This document shows positions 42,766-53,455 of a stretch of DNA of 64,000 nucleotides, one piece after another (position 1 is the stretch's first letter; every line of letters starts with the position of its first letter). Under the pieces are notes generated by a model. That model was not told where the DNA came from and ran no database searches. It was given only the letters and a program-made list of their open reading frames with translations. The stretch is from Thermoanaerobacter pseudethanolicus ATCC 33223 (GTDB taxonomy: Bacteria > Bacillota > Thermoanaerobacteria > Thermoanaerobacterales > Thermoanaerobacteraceae). Location: NCBI RefSeq assembly GCF_000019085.1, contig NC_010321.1, positions 1,437,001 to 1,501,000 of the forward strand, in the 5' to 3' direction. A program made the position numbers and the translations under genes.

Positions 42766-43511
42766 TTTGCGCCTTCACTGGCAACATCCCCTATAACAAC
42801 CTTTGTCAAGGGGTCTACTGGCTTGCCATTTTCCCAAACTTCAAAATGCAAGTGAGGAGCAGTGGCTTTTCCAGTATCGCCTGTCTTTCCAATTATATCC
42901 CCTTGTTTTACTTGGTCTCCTTCTTTCACTAAAATTTCTGATAAATGAGCATATACGGTCCTTACATCATTAGCATGCCTTAAAACTATGACTTTTCCAA
43001 AATCCTGGTTTTGCTCATCCACTAACATTACTACCCCATCTAATGCTGCTTTCACTTCTATTCCAATAGGAGCATCTATATCAATACCAGTATGATTTGT
43101 CAATTGATTTGTAATGGGATCAATCCTCATTCCAAAGCCAGAGGTTACCTTTCCACTAATAGGTGCAATCATTTTGATAAAAGCCTGAGAAACCTCAGAA
43201 GAAGTTTTATTTTCTGAAGTTTTTTCTTCAGTAGGAGAAAAAACTTTTATCACACTCTCTTTGAGCCAAGGAATCTTACTTTGAACTAATTTTAAACCTT
43301 TCTTTGTGTTTTCGTAATTCATATCATAACTTAGCACACTTTTAGTAGCATTTATAAAAGAGTTGGCTATAGGCACGTCAACTGCTTTAAAAAGTAAAAT
43401 CATTCCTAGTAAAATTAATGATATAATTAATTGATTTTCAAACAGCTCTGTATACTTTTTGTAAGTACTAAATTTTTTGGGAAAATAATAAGGAATTCGT
43501 TGGTATTTCAT
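42762..43511 (-). CDS. spoIVFA: SpoIVFA-type M23 peptidase-domain protein
   Basis: 249 residues. N-terminal cytoplasmic stretch, one membrane segment (about 31-47), then LytM/M23 domain with GKVTSGFGMRIDPIT, HTGIDIDAPIG and HAHLSEI-type motifs ending HLHFEVWENGKPVDPL. SpoIVFA holds SpoIVFB inactive until SpoIVB signalling. Position directly before spoIVFB is conserved. SD AGGAGG eight bases before ATG 43511, buried in a hairpin (43517-43556). Confidence 0.88.
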   Translation of the reverse strand: MKYQRIPYYFPKKFSTYKKYTELFENQLIISLILLGMILLFKAVDVPIANSFINATKSVLSYDMNYENTKKGLKLVQSKIPWLKESVIKVFSPTEEKTSENKTSSEVSQAFIKMIAPISGKVTSGFGMRIDPITNQLTNHTGIDIDAPIGIEVKAALDGVVMLVDEQNQDFGKVIVLRHANDVRTVYAHLSEILVKEGDQVKQGDIIGKTGDTGKATAPHLHFEVWENGKPVDPLTKVVIGDVASEGAK

Positions 43512-43516
43512 GATAT

Positions 43517-43556
43517 ATGCCTCCTTCTATGTTACATTTTATTTTGAAGGAGGCAT
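43517..43556 (-). promoter_or_regulatory. Hairpin burying the spoIVFA Shine-Dalgarno
   Basis: Minus-strand ATGCCTCCTTC (43556-43546) pairs perfectly with GAAGGAGGCAT (43527-43517), loop 18 nt. The SD AAGGAGG lies wholly in the 3' arm. No T-run follows, so it is not a good terminator for mgsA. Confidence 0.65.
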
Positions 43557-43573
43557 TATTATGATAAATTATT

Positions 43574-43972
43574 TTATTTATCTTCTATTTCTCTCCACTC
43601 TAAAAGTCCTTGCTCCATCCCCTTCAATAAAACTTCTGCAGTAGCTATATTAGTTGCCAATGGAATAGAATGTACATCACAAACTCTAAGCAGAGCCAAA
43701 ATATCTGGTTCATGGGGTTGAGCCGTAAGTGGGTCTCTTAAAAAAATCACCATATCAATCTTATTTTCAGCAATCATTGCACCAATCTGCTGGTCTCCAC
43801 CAAGAGGGCCAGGTAAAAGGCAATTTACATTTAGGCCTGTCGCCTCCTTGATAAGTTGTCCTGTATGGCCTGTTGCGTATATATTGCATTTTTCAAAGAT
43901 ATGCTTGTAGGCAATTGCGAAATTCACCATAAGTTCTTTTTTTTGGTCATGGGCTATCAAAGCTATATTCAT
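43574..43972 (-). CDS. mgsA: Methylglyoxal synthase
   Basis: 132 residues. [40 protein letters not shown] (catalytic Asp) and [14 protein letters not shown] are all diagnostic. Converts dihydroxyacetone phosphate into methylglyoxal. Lies 11 bases after rodA, in the cell-shape operon, an arrangement common in clostridia. Confidence 0.97.
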   Translation of the reverse strand: MNIALIAHDQKKELMVNFAIAYKHIFEKCNIYATGHTGQLIKEATGLNVNCLLPGPLGGDQQIGAMIAENKIDMVIFLRDPLTAQPHEPDILALLRVCDVHSIPLATNIATAEVLLKGMEQGLLEWREIEDK

Positions 43973-43983
43973 GGAAATTCCCC

Positions 43984-45081
43984 CTAAAAGTTTATCTTTT
44001 GCCTTCTCATGCTTATATTTTCTAAAAGTCCTATTGCCATCATATTCGCTACCATTGCACTTCCACCATAGCTCATAAAGGGAAGAGGAATACCTGTGAT
44101 TGGCATTATCCCAATAGTCATCCCTATATTTTCAAAGATATGAAATGTAAACATAGCAATAATTCCTACAGCCACCAGCATACCATATTTATCCTTAGCA
44201 TTATAAGCAATCTTCCAAGCTCTATACAACATAATAGCATAGAGAACTATTAGTATAGATGCCCCTATAAACCCTAATTCTTCCCCTACAACAGAAAAAA
44301 TAAAGTCTGTCCATGCTTCGGGAAGATAATAGAGCTGAGTTTGGCTTCCGTCAAAAAGCCCCTTCCCCCAAAACATTCCTGAACCGATAGCAATTTTAGA
44401 CTGAATCACATGGTAACCTGTTCCCATCGGGTCCAGTTCCGGATTTAAAAAGGATAAAAGTCTATTTCTCTGGTAAGGTTTTAATAGTTTGTATCCAATA
44501 GGCAGCAGGGCAATTCCTAAAGCAAAAAGCTGTGCCAATACCTTTGTCCTTATCCCCGAAATATATACTATGGCTAAAAAAATTGCGATAAATACAAGCC
44601 CTGTCCCTAAATCCGGCTGCAACATCACTGCAACAAAAGGAATCCCTAAATAAGCCATTGGCCACAAAAGCTCTTTAAAAGTCTTTATTTCTTCCATCTT
44701 ACTAAACATATTCGCCAAAGTTAACACTAATGCCAACTTAGAAAATTCGGAAGGTTGAATATTCACAGGCCCTAAACTTATCCAGCTTTGTGCACCCTTA
44801 CTTTCCTTTCCTATGGCTAAAACTAACACAAGACCAAAAAGGTTGAGAATATATATAAAAGTAGAAAACTTAGCAAGGGTATTATAATCAAAAAGACATA
44901 TTAGAGCGATAGAAATAAGCCCTACTAAAATTGCCGCAATTTGGATAATAACTTTTCTGTAAGAGCCTGTTTGAAGTGTGTGAGAGGCACTTGTCACAAC
45001 AATAACACTATATACACATATTAAAAGTACAACTATTAACAATCCCCAGTCAAAATTTTTTAAAAGTTTTTTATCAAACAT
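43984..45081 (-). CDS. rodA: RodA SEDS-family glycan polymerase
   Basis: 365 residues, about ten membrane segments. [35 protein letters not shown] (PEAxTDFI) and [16 protein letters not shown] are SEDS hallmarks. Partner of the PBP2 at 47048-49348 in lateral wall synthesis. FtsW is an alternative, but the mre/min context favours RodA. Confidence 0.94.
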   Translation of the reverse strand: MFDKKLLKNFDWGLLIVVLLICVYSVIVVTSASHTLQTGSYRKVIIQIAAILVGLISIALICLFDYNTLAKFSTFIYILNLFGLVLVLAIGKESKGAQSWISLGPVNIQPSEFSKLALVLTLANMFSKMEEIKTFKELLWPMAYLGIPFVAVMLQPDLGTGLVFIAIFLAIVYISGIRTKVLAQLFALGIALLPIGYKLLKPYQRNRLLSFLNPELDPMGTGYHVIQSKIAIGSGMFWGKGLFDGSQTQLYYLPEAWTDFIFSVVGEELGFIGASILIVLYAIMLYRAWKIAYNAKDKYGMLVAVGIIAMFTFHIFENIGMTIGIMPITGIPLPFMSYGGSAMVANMMAIGLLENISMRRQKINF

Positions 45082-45139
45082 TTTAATCCCCTCTTTTCAG
45101 CAATTCAACTTGTATTATACCATACAAATGAAATTTTCA

Positions 45140-45168
45140 CTATACAAAAAAACTGGCTCAAGGCCAGT
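45140..45168 (-). terminator. Terminator of minCDE
   Basis: Stem ACTGGC/GCCAGT (45168-45163 and 45157-45152), 5-nt loop, followed by TTTTTTTGTATAG. It overlaps the minE stop. Confidence 0.8.
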
Positions 45169-45443
45169 TATCTTATCACCTGTTTCATTTTCTTTATAGG
45201 AATATTCGCATGAAGAGCAGGTATATAGGTATTATCACTTCTTTTTTCTTTTGTAATTTCTACATTTAATCCTGCTTCATCAATATCCACGTAATTAGAA
45301 ATGACATTTAATATGTCTTCTTTTATCATCTCCAAAAATTTAGGAGAAACATCCGCCCTATCATGCACCAATAAAAGTTGCAACCTCTCTTTTGCTATAT
45401 TTTTACTGTTGTTTTTCCCTCCAAAAGATTTAAATAAATCCAC
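45168..45443 (-). CDS. minE: Cell-division topological specificity factor MinE
   Basis: 91 residues. MDLFKSFGGKNNSKNIAKER membrane/MinD-binding N-terminus and the dimer domain LNVEITKEKRSDNTYIPAL. MinE makes MinCD oscillate so FtsZ rings form only at mid-cell. Its presence shows an E. coli-type oscillating system rather than DivIVA/MinJ alone. Confidence 0.93.
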   Translation of the reverse strand: MDLFKSFGGKNNSKNIAKERLQLLLVHDRADVSPKFLEMIKEDILNVISNYVDIDEAGLNVEITKEKRSDNTYIPALHANIPIKKMKQVIR

Positions 45444-45464
45444 AAATCACACCTCCTAAAAGCG

Positions 45465-46259
45465 CTAAGCCAGCTTAAAAAGCTTTTTGAGTCTATCCAT
45501 AAATCCATTTCCTACATCAAGGTTAATTAAAGGCACATTATTCCCTAAAAGTCTTTCCACCAAATTTCTATAGGCTTGTCCAGCCAATGACCTTTCATCC
45601 ATAACAATTGGTTCACCTTTATTGGAAGAAATAATTATATTTTCATCATCAGGAATTACACCTAAAAGGTCAATAGCTAAAATATCTATAATATCTTCAA
45701 TATCCATCATATCTCCTCTTTTTACCATATCCATCTTAATCCTGTTTATAACTAACATAGGATCATGAAGTTCCGCCGCCTCCAAAAGTCCTATAATTCT
45801 ATCAGCATCCCTAACCGCTGAAACTTCTGGTGTAGTTATGACAATTGCTCTATCAGCACCTGCAATTGCATTTTTAAATCCTTGTTCAATACCTGCAGGA
45901 CAATCTACTAATATATAGTCAAATTCCTCTTTTAAATCTCCTATTAATTTTTGCATTTGCTCTGGAGTAACAGCAGATTTATCTCTTGTTTGGGCAGCAG
46001 GTAAAAGATATAGCCCATCAAACCTTTTATCCTTTATCAAAGCTTGCTTTAATCTGCACTGCCCCTCTACTACATCAACGATATCATACACAATTCTATT
46101 TTCTAATCCCATCACTACATCAAGATTTCTTAAACCTATATCAGTATCAACTAAAGCAACTTTATAACCTTTCATAGCAATGTATGTACCAATATTCGCA
46201 GTAGAAGTAGTTTTCCCAACTCCACCTTTTCCAGAAGTTATAACTATTGCTTCGCTCAT
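45465..46259 (-). CDS. minD: Septum-site determining ATPase MinD
   Basis: 264 residues from ATG 46259 (MSEAIVITSG), seven bases after GGAG. Deviant Walker A SGKGGVGKTT, LVDTDIGLRNLD, and the C-terminal amphipathic membrane helix GFMDRLKKLFKLA. Upstream starts would sit too close to the SD. Confidence 0.97.
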   Translation of the reverse strand: MSEAIVITSGKGGVGKTTSTANIGTYIAMKGYKVALVDTDIGLRNLDVVMGLENRIVYDIVDVVEGQCRLKQALIKDKRFDGLYLLPAAQTRDKSAVTPEQMQKLIGDLKEEFDYILVDCPAGIEQGFKNAIAGADRAIVITTPEVSAVRDADRIIGLLEAAELHDPMLVINRIKMDMVKRGDMMDIEDIIDILAIDLLGVIPDDENIIISSNKGEPIVMDERSLAGQAYRNLVERLLGNNVPLINLDVGNGFMDRLKKLFKLA

Positions 46260-46299
46260 CATACCACTCCATTCCATTAATATTATTTTTTAGAATATT

Positions 46300-46944
46300 T
46301 TACCACAAATCATTGAGATGGTAAAGAGGCTTTACAATAATTTTACCTTTTTTAACAACTGCAATTTCGGGATAATCACTAGCATCATCTTTATCTGGAG
46401 CCCTGGAAATAACATTAGCTATTCTAAGCTGCATTGCTCTTAGGGAAGAAGCTACGATTACAGCCTCTTTATTGCCAGTAAATCCCGCATGAGCTATTCC
46501 CCTCAACGTCCCCATAACAACTATATTACCGGCAGCTTGTACTAATCCTCCAGGATTCACATCTCCAATTATTACAAGATTACCATGGTATTTCACAACC
46601 TGTCCTGATCTGACAGTACCTTTATGAAATTTTGTTATCCCCTCTTCTAACCCATTAAATATTTCGTCATCTGTCACATTTTTTATATGCTTTTCTTGAA
46701 AATTTTTTATCCGCACCTCAATACCGTATTTTTCAAAAATAACGTCTTTTAATTCTTGTAATTTCTCTTCTTTGACGCTTAAACTTTTTACTCTCACAGT
46801 AAGAGTTGCACCCTCAAAAAATTTAAGAGATTTCTCAATTCTATTCACTATTTTCTCTTTTAGTGTTTCAATATCTACATCCTCTTCTAATACAATTACC
46901 AGCCCTTCTTTTGTCCCTTGAATTTTTATTGCTTCTTTTATCAT
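46300..46944 (-). CDS. minC: Septum-site determining protein MinC
   Basis: 214 residues. N-terminal FtsZ-inhibiting domain (1-100) and C-terminal beta-helix with GQVVKYHGNLVIIGDVNPGG and GTLRGIAHAG, binding MinD. First in minCDE. Confidence 0.95.
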   Translation of the reverse strand: MIKEAIKIQGTKEGLVIVLEEDVDIETLKEKIVNRIEKSLKFFEGATLTVRVKSLSVKEEKLQELKDVIFEKYGIEVRIKNFQEKHIKNVTDDEIFNGLEEGITKFHKGTVRSGQVVKYHGNLVIIGDVNPGGLVQAAGNIVVMGTLRGIAHAGFTGNKEAVIVASSLRAMQLRIANVISRAPDKDDASDYPEIAVVKKGKIIVKPLYHLNDLW

Positions 46945-47012
46945 AATCTACCTCCGTAAAACCCTCGTTATTATCTATATTCTCCATAAATCGTAATTTT
47001 CCTTCTTGTTAA

Positions 47013-47037
47013 AGAAAAAAAGAGGATAAAACATCCT
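47013..47037 (-). terminator. Terminator of the mreBCD-PBP2 operon
   Basis: Stem GAGGAT/ATCCTC (47037-47032 and 47027-47022), 4-nt loop, followed by TTTTTTTCTTT. Confidence 0.75.
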
Positions 47038-47047
47038 CACCCCAAAA

Positions 47048-49348
47048 TCATCTTATAGGCAAATTTATCACATTGAAGGTTTCACCTGTATTATTTTTAC
47101 TCAGTCCAAAATAAGCATCAAAAATATCTCTCGCTACATAACCTGCGTAAGAACCATGTCCTCCTTGGTATATAACCACAACTACAACTATTTGAGGATC
47201 ATCATAAGGGGCAAAACCAACAAACCAAGCATAATTAGCCCTTCTAACTGCTTCTGCAGTACCTGTCTTGCCTCCTACAGGAATAGGGAAATTGTGAAAA
47301 GCACCGCTTGCAGTACCTCCTCTTTCGGTTACTCCTTTCATACCTAACTTTATAGCATCGAGGTATTCCTTGGAAATATGAATTCTATCTAAAACTTCTG
47401 GTTTTGTTTCTTCAACAATTTTTCCTTCGGGGGATATAATTTTATCAACTAAATGAAGTCTATATCTAATCCCCCCATTTATTAATGTAGACACATAACT
47501 GGCAATTTGTAAAGGAGTAAACTGATTATCACCTTGACCTATTGCCGCACTACAAGTATTTGTCAAGCTCCAATGTTTTGCATAATACATCATTTCCCAT
47601 ATCTTCTTTTGAAGCTTTGTATCTTTTATACCCATCTTTTCTAATTGTAAAAAGGTATTATAGTCACTCAAATTCCCTTTATCAATGATTTCTACAATTT
47701 TTTGATACTGTTCTTCCGTTATAACTCCATCTGGATTTGTATCTGTTTTCACCATTGATTTTATCAACCCAAGATAATATTCTCTTTTATATTGTGGACT
47801 TGCAATAACACCTTTTGCTTCATACAGTTCTATTCCTGTTTTTTGGTCTAAACCAAATTTCTTGGCATATTCGACTATTTTATCTATTCCCATTCTTCTT
47901 CCCATTTCAAAAAAATAGGTATTAGTAGAATATTTAATTGCATCAGAAACATTTACCCAACCTTGTGTCCGTGGCCACGCCCAGTTACGTTGTCCTGTAT
48001 AAGGATATATTCCTGGGTCTAAATATTTTTCATCAACCGTTGTGACACCCGTGTCTAAAGCTGCGAATGCAACAGCCATCTTGAAGGTAGATCCTGGAGG
48101 TACTGCTCCTTGAGTTGCATAATTGAAAATAGGACTTGGATCAACAGTAGCATCTCTTGATTTAAAAAGTTCATTTACTACATCTTTAGGAGGATTGCCA
48201 GTGGCAAAAATGTTTGGATCATAACCCGGGATATTGGCTAATGCTAAAACTTTACCTGTGTGTACATCTACAACCACTGCTGCTCCAATATTAGCAGGAA
48301 ATGACTCGCCATATTTCCCCTCTCTTATATTTTGCATAGTTGTGATAAGAGATTGTTCTGCCGCCTCTTGAATATTTTTGTCAATGGTTAAAAATATAGT
48401 GTCACCTGGTACAGGAGGTTCTGTCCCTAAATTCTTTATTAATCTTCCATAATTATCTACTACTACTTGTTGTCCACCATCTTTCCCCCTTAAATACTTT
48501 TCATACAATGCTTCAAGGCCAGAACGCCCAACCAAATCTGTAAGTTTGTATTTACTCATATCCAAGTTTTTTAAATCTTCTTGAGTAATTCGACCAATAT
48601 ATCCTAAAGTTTGGGATAATAGTGTTTCATAAGGATAATATCTAACAGGCTTTACATTTATCATAATTCCTGGCAATTCTAAATGATTTTCCTCAATCTC
48701 AGCAATCGTTTTTTGGTCCACGTCCACAGCTATTTCTACTGGCTGATATTGATTATATCCTTGTTCTTCCATTAATTGACGTACAACCATTATTTTTCTT
48801 GCTTCTATTGGATCCATATCCTTAGGTATTTTAAATTTTTTTATTAAAATATCCCATGCCTCTTTAGCAGTAGCATTTTCATGTATGTTATTAGCTTTTT
48901 TCCAGGCTTTTTCTCGAGCTTTTAAAGTTTCTTCTTTTACTGATACTTCATCTGAATTTTTAAAATTGAAATAAGGATTTCCATTTTCATCTAAATAGAT
49001 AGGCAAATCGTCTTTATATTTTACATTATTTTTCGTCAAAATATTCATTAATTTTAATATAGTCTCGTTAAGATGACTATCAACCACTTCTCCTTTTATA
49101 ATATCTACAGAAAAGCTTGGTCTATTTGTGGCTAATTTTACTCCATACCTATCAACAATTTCTCCACGAGGAGCCTCAATAGGTATACGTCTAATTGCTT
49201 GGCGCATTGATATTTCTCTATAATAGTCGCCCTTTATCAGCTGTAAATAGATTAAGCGGGAAACTAAAACGACAAGAAGAACAAGGATAATGGCTCCAAA
49301 AGTATAAAACTTTTTTTTAAGGCTCTCATTCAATGATATCACCTTCAA
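47048..49348 (-). CDS. mrdA: Penicillin-binding protein 2 (transpeptidase)
   Basis: 766 residues. N-terminal membrane anchor (14-33), PBP dimer domain with RRIPIEAPRGEIVDRYG, then transpeptidase motifs PPGSTFKMAV (SxxK), KYSTNTYFFE (SxN) and VGGKTGTAEAV (KTG). Cross-links lateral wall with RodA/MreBCD. It is about 100 residues longer than a typical PBP2; extra segments lie near 130-200 and before SLTNTCSAAIGQG (about 540-600). Last gene of mreBCD-mrdA. Confidence 0.94.
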   Translation of the reverse strand: MKVISLNESLKKKFYTFGAIILVLLVVLVSRLIYLQLIKGDYYREISMRQAIRRIPIEAPRGEIVDRYGVKLATNRPSFSVDIIKGEVVDSHLNETILKLMNILTKNNVKYKDDLPIYLDENGNPYFNFKNSDEVSVKEETLKAREKAWKKANNIHENATAKEAWDILIKKFKIPKDMDPIEARKIMVVRQLMEEQGYNQYQPVEIAVDVDQKTIAEIEENHLELPGIMINVKPVRYYPYETLLSQTLGYIGRITQEDLKNLDMSKYKLTDLVGRSGLEALYEKYLRGKDGGQQVVVDNYGRLIKNLGTEPPVPGDTIFLTIDKNIQEAAEQSLITTMQNIREGKYGESFPANIGAAVVVDVHTGKVLALANIPGYDPNIFATGNPPKDVVNELFKSRDATVDPSPIFNYATQGAVPPGSTFKMAVAFAALDTGVTTVDEKYLDPGIYPYTGQRNWAWPRTQGWVNVSDAIKYSTNTYFFEMGRRMGIDKIVEYAKKFGLDQKTGIELYEAKGVIASPQYKREYYLGLIKSMVKTDTNPDGVITEEQYQKIVEIIDKGNLSDYNTFLQLEKMGIKDTKLQKKIWEMMYYAKHWSLTNTCSAAIGQGDNQFTPLQIASYVSTLINGGIRYRLHLVDKIISPEGKIVEETKPEVLDRIHISKEYLDAIKLGMKGVTERGGTASGAFHNFPIPVGGKTGTAEAVRRANYAWFVGFAPYDDPQIVVVVVIYQGGHGSYAGYVARDIFDAYFGLSKNNTGETFNVINLPIR

Positions 49349-49863
49349 AATTTGCTTTTTCTAAAAAGATTTACTTTATTTTCATTAACATATCTGTTAA
49401 AGGAAACTAAATATCTATAGGCAAAAGCAGTAATTACAGAATTATAAACCGCCTGTATCATCGCGATATTCATAAAATCTAATAAGAAATTAAACTCATA
49501 CTTCATCAAAACCATTGAAAACATCGTTACAAGGTTATAAAGAAGGGTTCCTAAAAAGACAAACACAAAAGCCACAAAAGAACTTTCTTTAAAAACACTT
49601 TTGCTTAAAAGTCCTGTAATGTAGCTGACAATGAGCAAGGAAAAAGTAGTAACCCCTAAAGCATTATTAAAAAGAATATCTTGAATAAGCCCACCAAAAA
49701 GACTTAAATAAATTGCTTCCCAAGAACCGTTTAAAAGTGAAAAACTTAGCACTACAATAAAAACTGCATCTGGTTTGACACCGAAAATATCTATAAATCT
49801 GAATAAAGTTGCTTGTAAAACAATTAACAAAACAATCAATAAATATTTATACACTTTTCTCAT
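49345..49863 (-). CDS. mreD: Rod-shape protein MreD
   Basis: 172 residues, about five membrane segments with GVKPDAVFIVVLSFSLLNG and GGLIQDILFNNALGV, typical of MreD. Overlaps the PBP2 start by four bases. Poorly conserved family; position confirms it. Confidence 0.93.
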   Translation of the reverse strand: MRKVYKYLLIVLLIVLQATLFRFIDIFGVKPDAVFIVVLSFSLLNGSWEAIYLSLFGGLIQDILFNNALGVTTFSLLIVSYITGLLSKSVFKESSFVAFVFVFLGTLLYNLVTMFSMVLMKYEFNFLLDFMNIAMIQAVYNSVITAFAYRYLVSFNRYVNENKVNLFRKSKF

Positions 49864-49869
49864 AATAAT

Positions 49870-51758
<1,889 letters not shown>

Positions 51759-52439
51759 TTATTCAAACTCATAATACCCTTTTTCTTTAAGACTTATACC
51801 TCTCCCATCTCCAATTATAACATGATCTAAAACTTTTATACCCAGTATATTTCCTCCTTCTACCAACCTTTTTGTCACTTCTATGTCTTCTCTGCTAGGA
51901 GTAGGGTCTCCACTGGGGTGATTGTGAACCAAAATTATAGAGGAAGATGACCTTTCAATTGCAGCCTTAAATACTTCTCTTGGATGCACAATGGAAGTAT
52001 TTAGACTTCCTATAGAAATAGTCTCTATCGCAATAACTTTATTCTTTACATTGAGCATTATCACTTTAAAATGCTCTTTCGTCAAATACCTCATTTCATC
52101 CATCATCAAATTTATGACATCTTCTGGCGATGTTATTGTAAAACTATCACTTCCCGTAGATAACATCATTCGACGTCCTAATTCTACTGCAGCTTTTAGC
52201 TTTACTGCCTTAGCTATACCAATTCCTTTTATGCTGGCAAGCTTTTCTACACTTGAATCTACAATGAATTTAAGCCCTCTATCTTCCATTATAAGCCTTT
52301 GTGCTAAACTAATGGCACTTTCTCTTTTACTTCCTGTCCCTATTATTATAGCTATCAACTCGACATTTGACAATACTTGAGCCCCATGTTTTATAAGTCT
52401 TTCTCTGGGTCTTTCTTCGTAAGGCAAGTCTTTTATCAT
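51759..52439 (-). CDS. radC: RadC/JAB-domain protein
   Basis: 226 residues from ATG 52439 (MIKDLPYEERPRERL), with AAGGATG upstream; a GTG at 52469 in frame is possible but has its SD-like GGG next to it. N-terminal helix-hairpin-helix region (GIGIAKAVKLKAAVELG) and JAB/MPN motif VHNHPSGDPTPSREDI. Originally linked to repair; real function unclear. Lies between maf and mreB as in most Firmicutes. Confidence 0.93.
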   Translation of the reverse strand: MIKDLPYEERPRERLIKHGAQVLSNVELIAIIIGTGSKRESAISLAQRLIMEDRGLKFIVDSSVEKLASIKGIGIAKAVKLKAAVELGRRMMLSTGSDSFTITSPEDVINLMMDEMRYLTKEHFKVIMLNVKNKVIAIETISIGSLNTSIVHPREVFKAAIERSSSSIILVHNHPSGDPTPSREDIEVTKRLVEGGNILGIKVLDHVIIGDGRGISLKEKGYYEFE

Positions 52440-52473
52440 GATTTTTGCATCCTTGCCCAATACTTTCACCCTT

Positions 52474-53049
52474 TCAAAGTAACCTCACATCAAACTCTCT
52501 TTTTAAAATATCAAAAAGCTTTGAAATCGGAAGACCTACCACATTAAAATAATCTCCTTCAATCTTTTCAACAATAAGAGCACCAACTCCTTGTATGGCA
52601 TATGCTCCAGCTTTATCATAACCTTCGCCAGTATCAATATAATTAAAAATTTCCTCATCTTCTAATTTTTTAATCCAAACTTTTGTCTCTTCAAAATCGC
52701 TTACATATTTAAAATCTTTAGTCCTAACGATAGTAATTCCTGTATATACTGTATGAACTCTTCCTTGTAAGTTTTTAAGCATGATAAAGGCTTCATCTCT
52801 ATCCTTTGGTTTCCCTAAAACTTTATCTTCAATTACCACAATAGTATCAGCACCTATCACTATAGCTTCTTCCTTTAATTTTTTAGCAACTGACATGGCT
52901 TTATTAAAAGATAAATCCATAACATATCTTGAAGGATGCTTTTCACTTGAAAACTCCTCCACATTACTTTCGATCACTTCAAAGTCAAGTCCTAAATTTG
53001 AAAGTAACTCTCTTCTTCTTGGCGATTTAGAAGCGAGGACAATTTTCAT
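52474..53049 (-). CDS. maf: Maf nucleotide pyrophosphatase
   Basis: 191 residues. ASKSPRRRELLSNLGLDFE, IGADTIVVIEDKVLGKP and GYDKAGAYAIQGVGA are family motifs. House-cleaning dTTPase/UTPase acting on noncanonical or modified nucleotides; Maf over-expression blocks septation in Bacillus. Operon with radC and mreB. Confidence 0.96.
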   Translation of the reverse strand: MKIVLASKSPRRRELLSNLGLDFEVIESNVEEFSSEKHPSRYVMDLSFNKAMSVAKKLKEEAIVIGADTIVVIEDKVLGKPKDRDEAFIMLKNLQGRVHTVYTGITIVRTKDFKYVSDFEETKVWIKKLEDEEIFNYIDTGEGYDKAGAYAIQGVGALIVEKIEGDYFNVVGLPISKLFDILKREFDVRLL

Positions 53050-53057
53050 TTTATCAC

Positions 53058-53306
53058 CTACATTTTGTAATAAGCGTATATTGCAAGAATTAATCCTACT
53101 ACAGTCCCTATGTTTATCTTAACAGATAACAGAAAGGAAAATTTAATAAAATTCAGATCCAAAGTAAGAGGATTGTTCATACCTATTATTTGCTGATAAG
53201 CTAATTCTTTAAAAAAATGCGCCAATAGGTCCCCTAAAAAACCTCCTAAAATTAGTCCTACGACAATTAAAAATACCAATGTCCAAGGACTTTTACCTCT
53301 TCTCAA
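53058..53306 (-). CDS. DUF4321 small membrane protein
   Basis: 82 residues, two membrane segments (9-32 and 62-80). PWTLVFLIVVGLILGGFLGD matches the DUF4321 family found just upstream of maf in Firmicutes. TTG start after AAGGAGTG. Extended -10 TGATATAAT lies upstream, near 53362. Function unknown. Confidence 0.8.
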   Translation of the reverse strand: MRRGKSPWTLVFLIVVGLILGGFLGDLLAHFFKELAYQQIIGMNNPLTLDLNFIKFSFLLSVKINIGTVVGLILAIYAYYKM

Positions 53307-53400
53307 TTTCTTTCACTCCTTAAGTTGTATTGTCCTCATAAACTACCATTCTTTTTTATTATATCACAAATTATATACATTTCTATAACTAACTTTAAAA

Positions 53401-53443
53401 TAAAAAAATGGTAAAGCTCCCAATAAAGTATTGGAAGCTTTAC
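53401..53443 (-). terminator. Terminator of the hyd operon
   Basis: Stem GTAAAGCTTCCAA/TTGGGAGCTTTAC (53443-53431 and 53423-53411, one mismatch), then CATTTTTTTATTTT. Confidence 0.85.
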
Positions 53444-53455
53444 TATTAATTAAAT

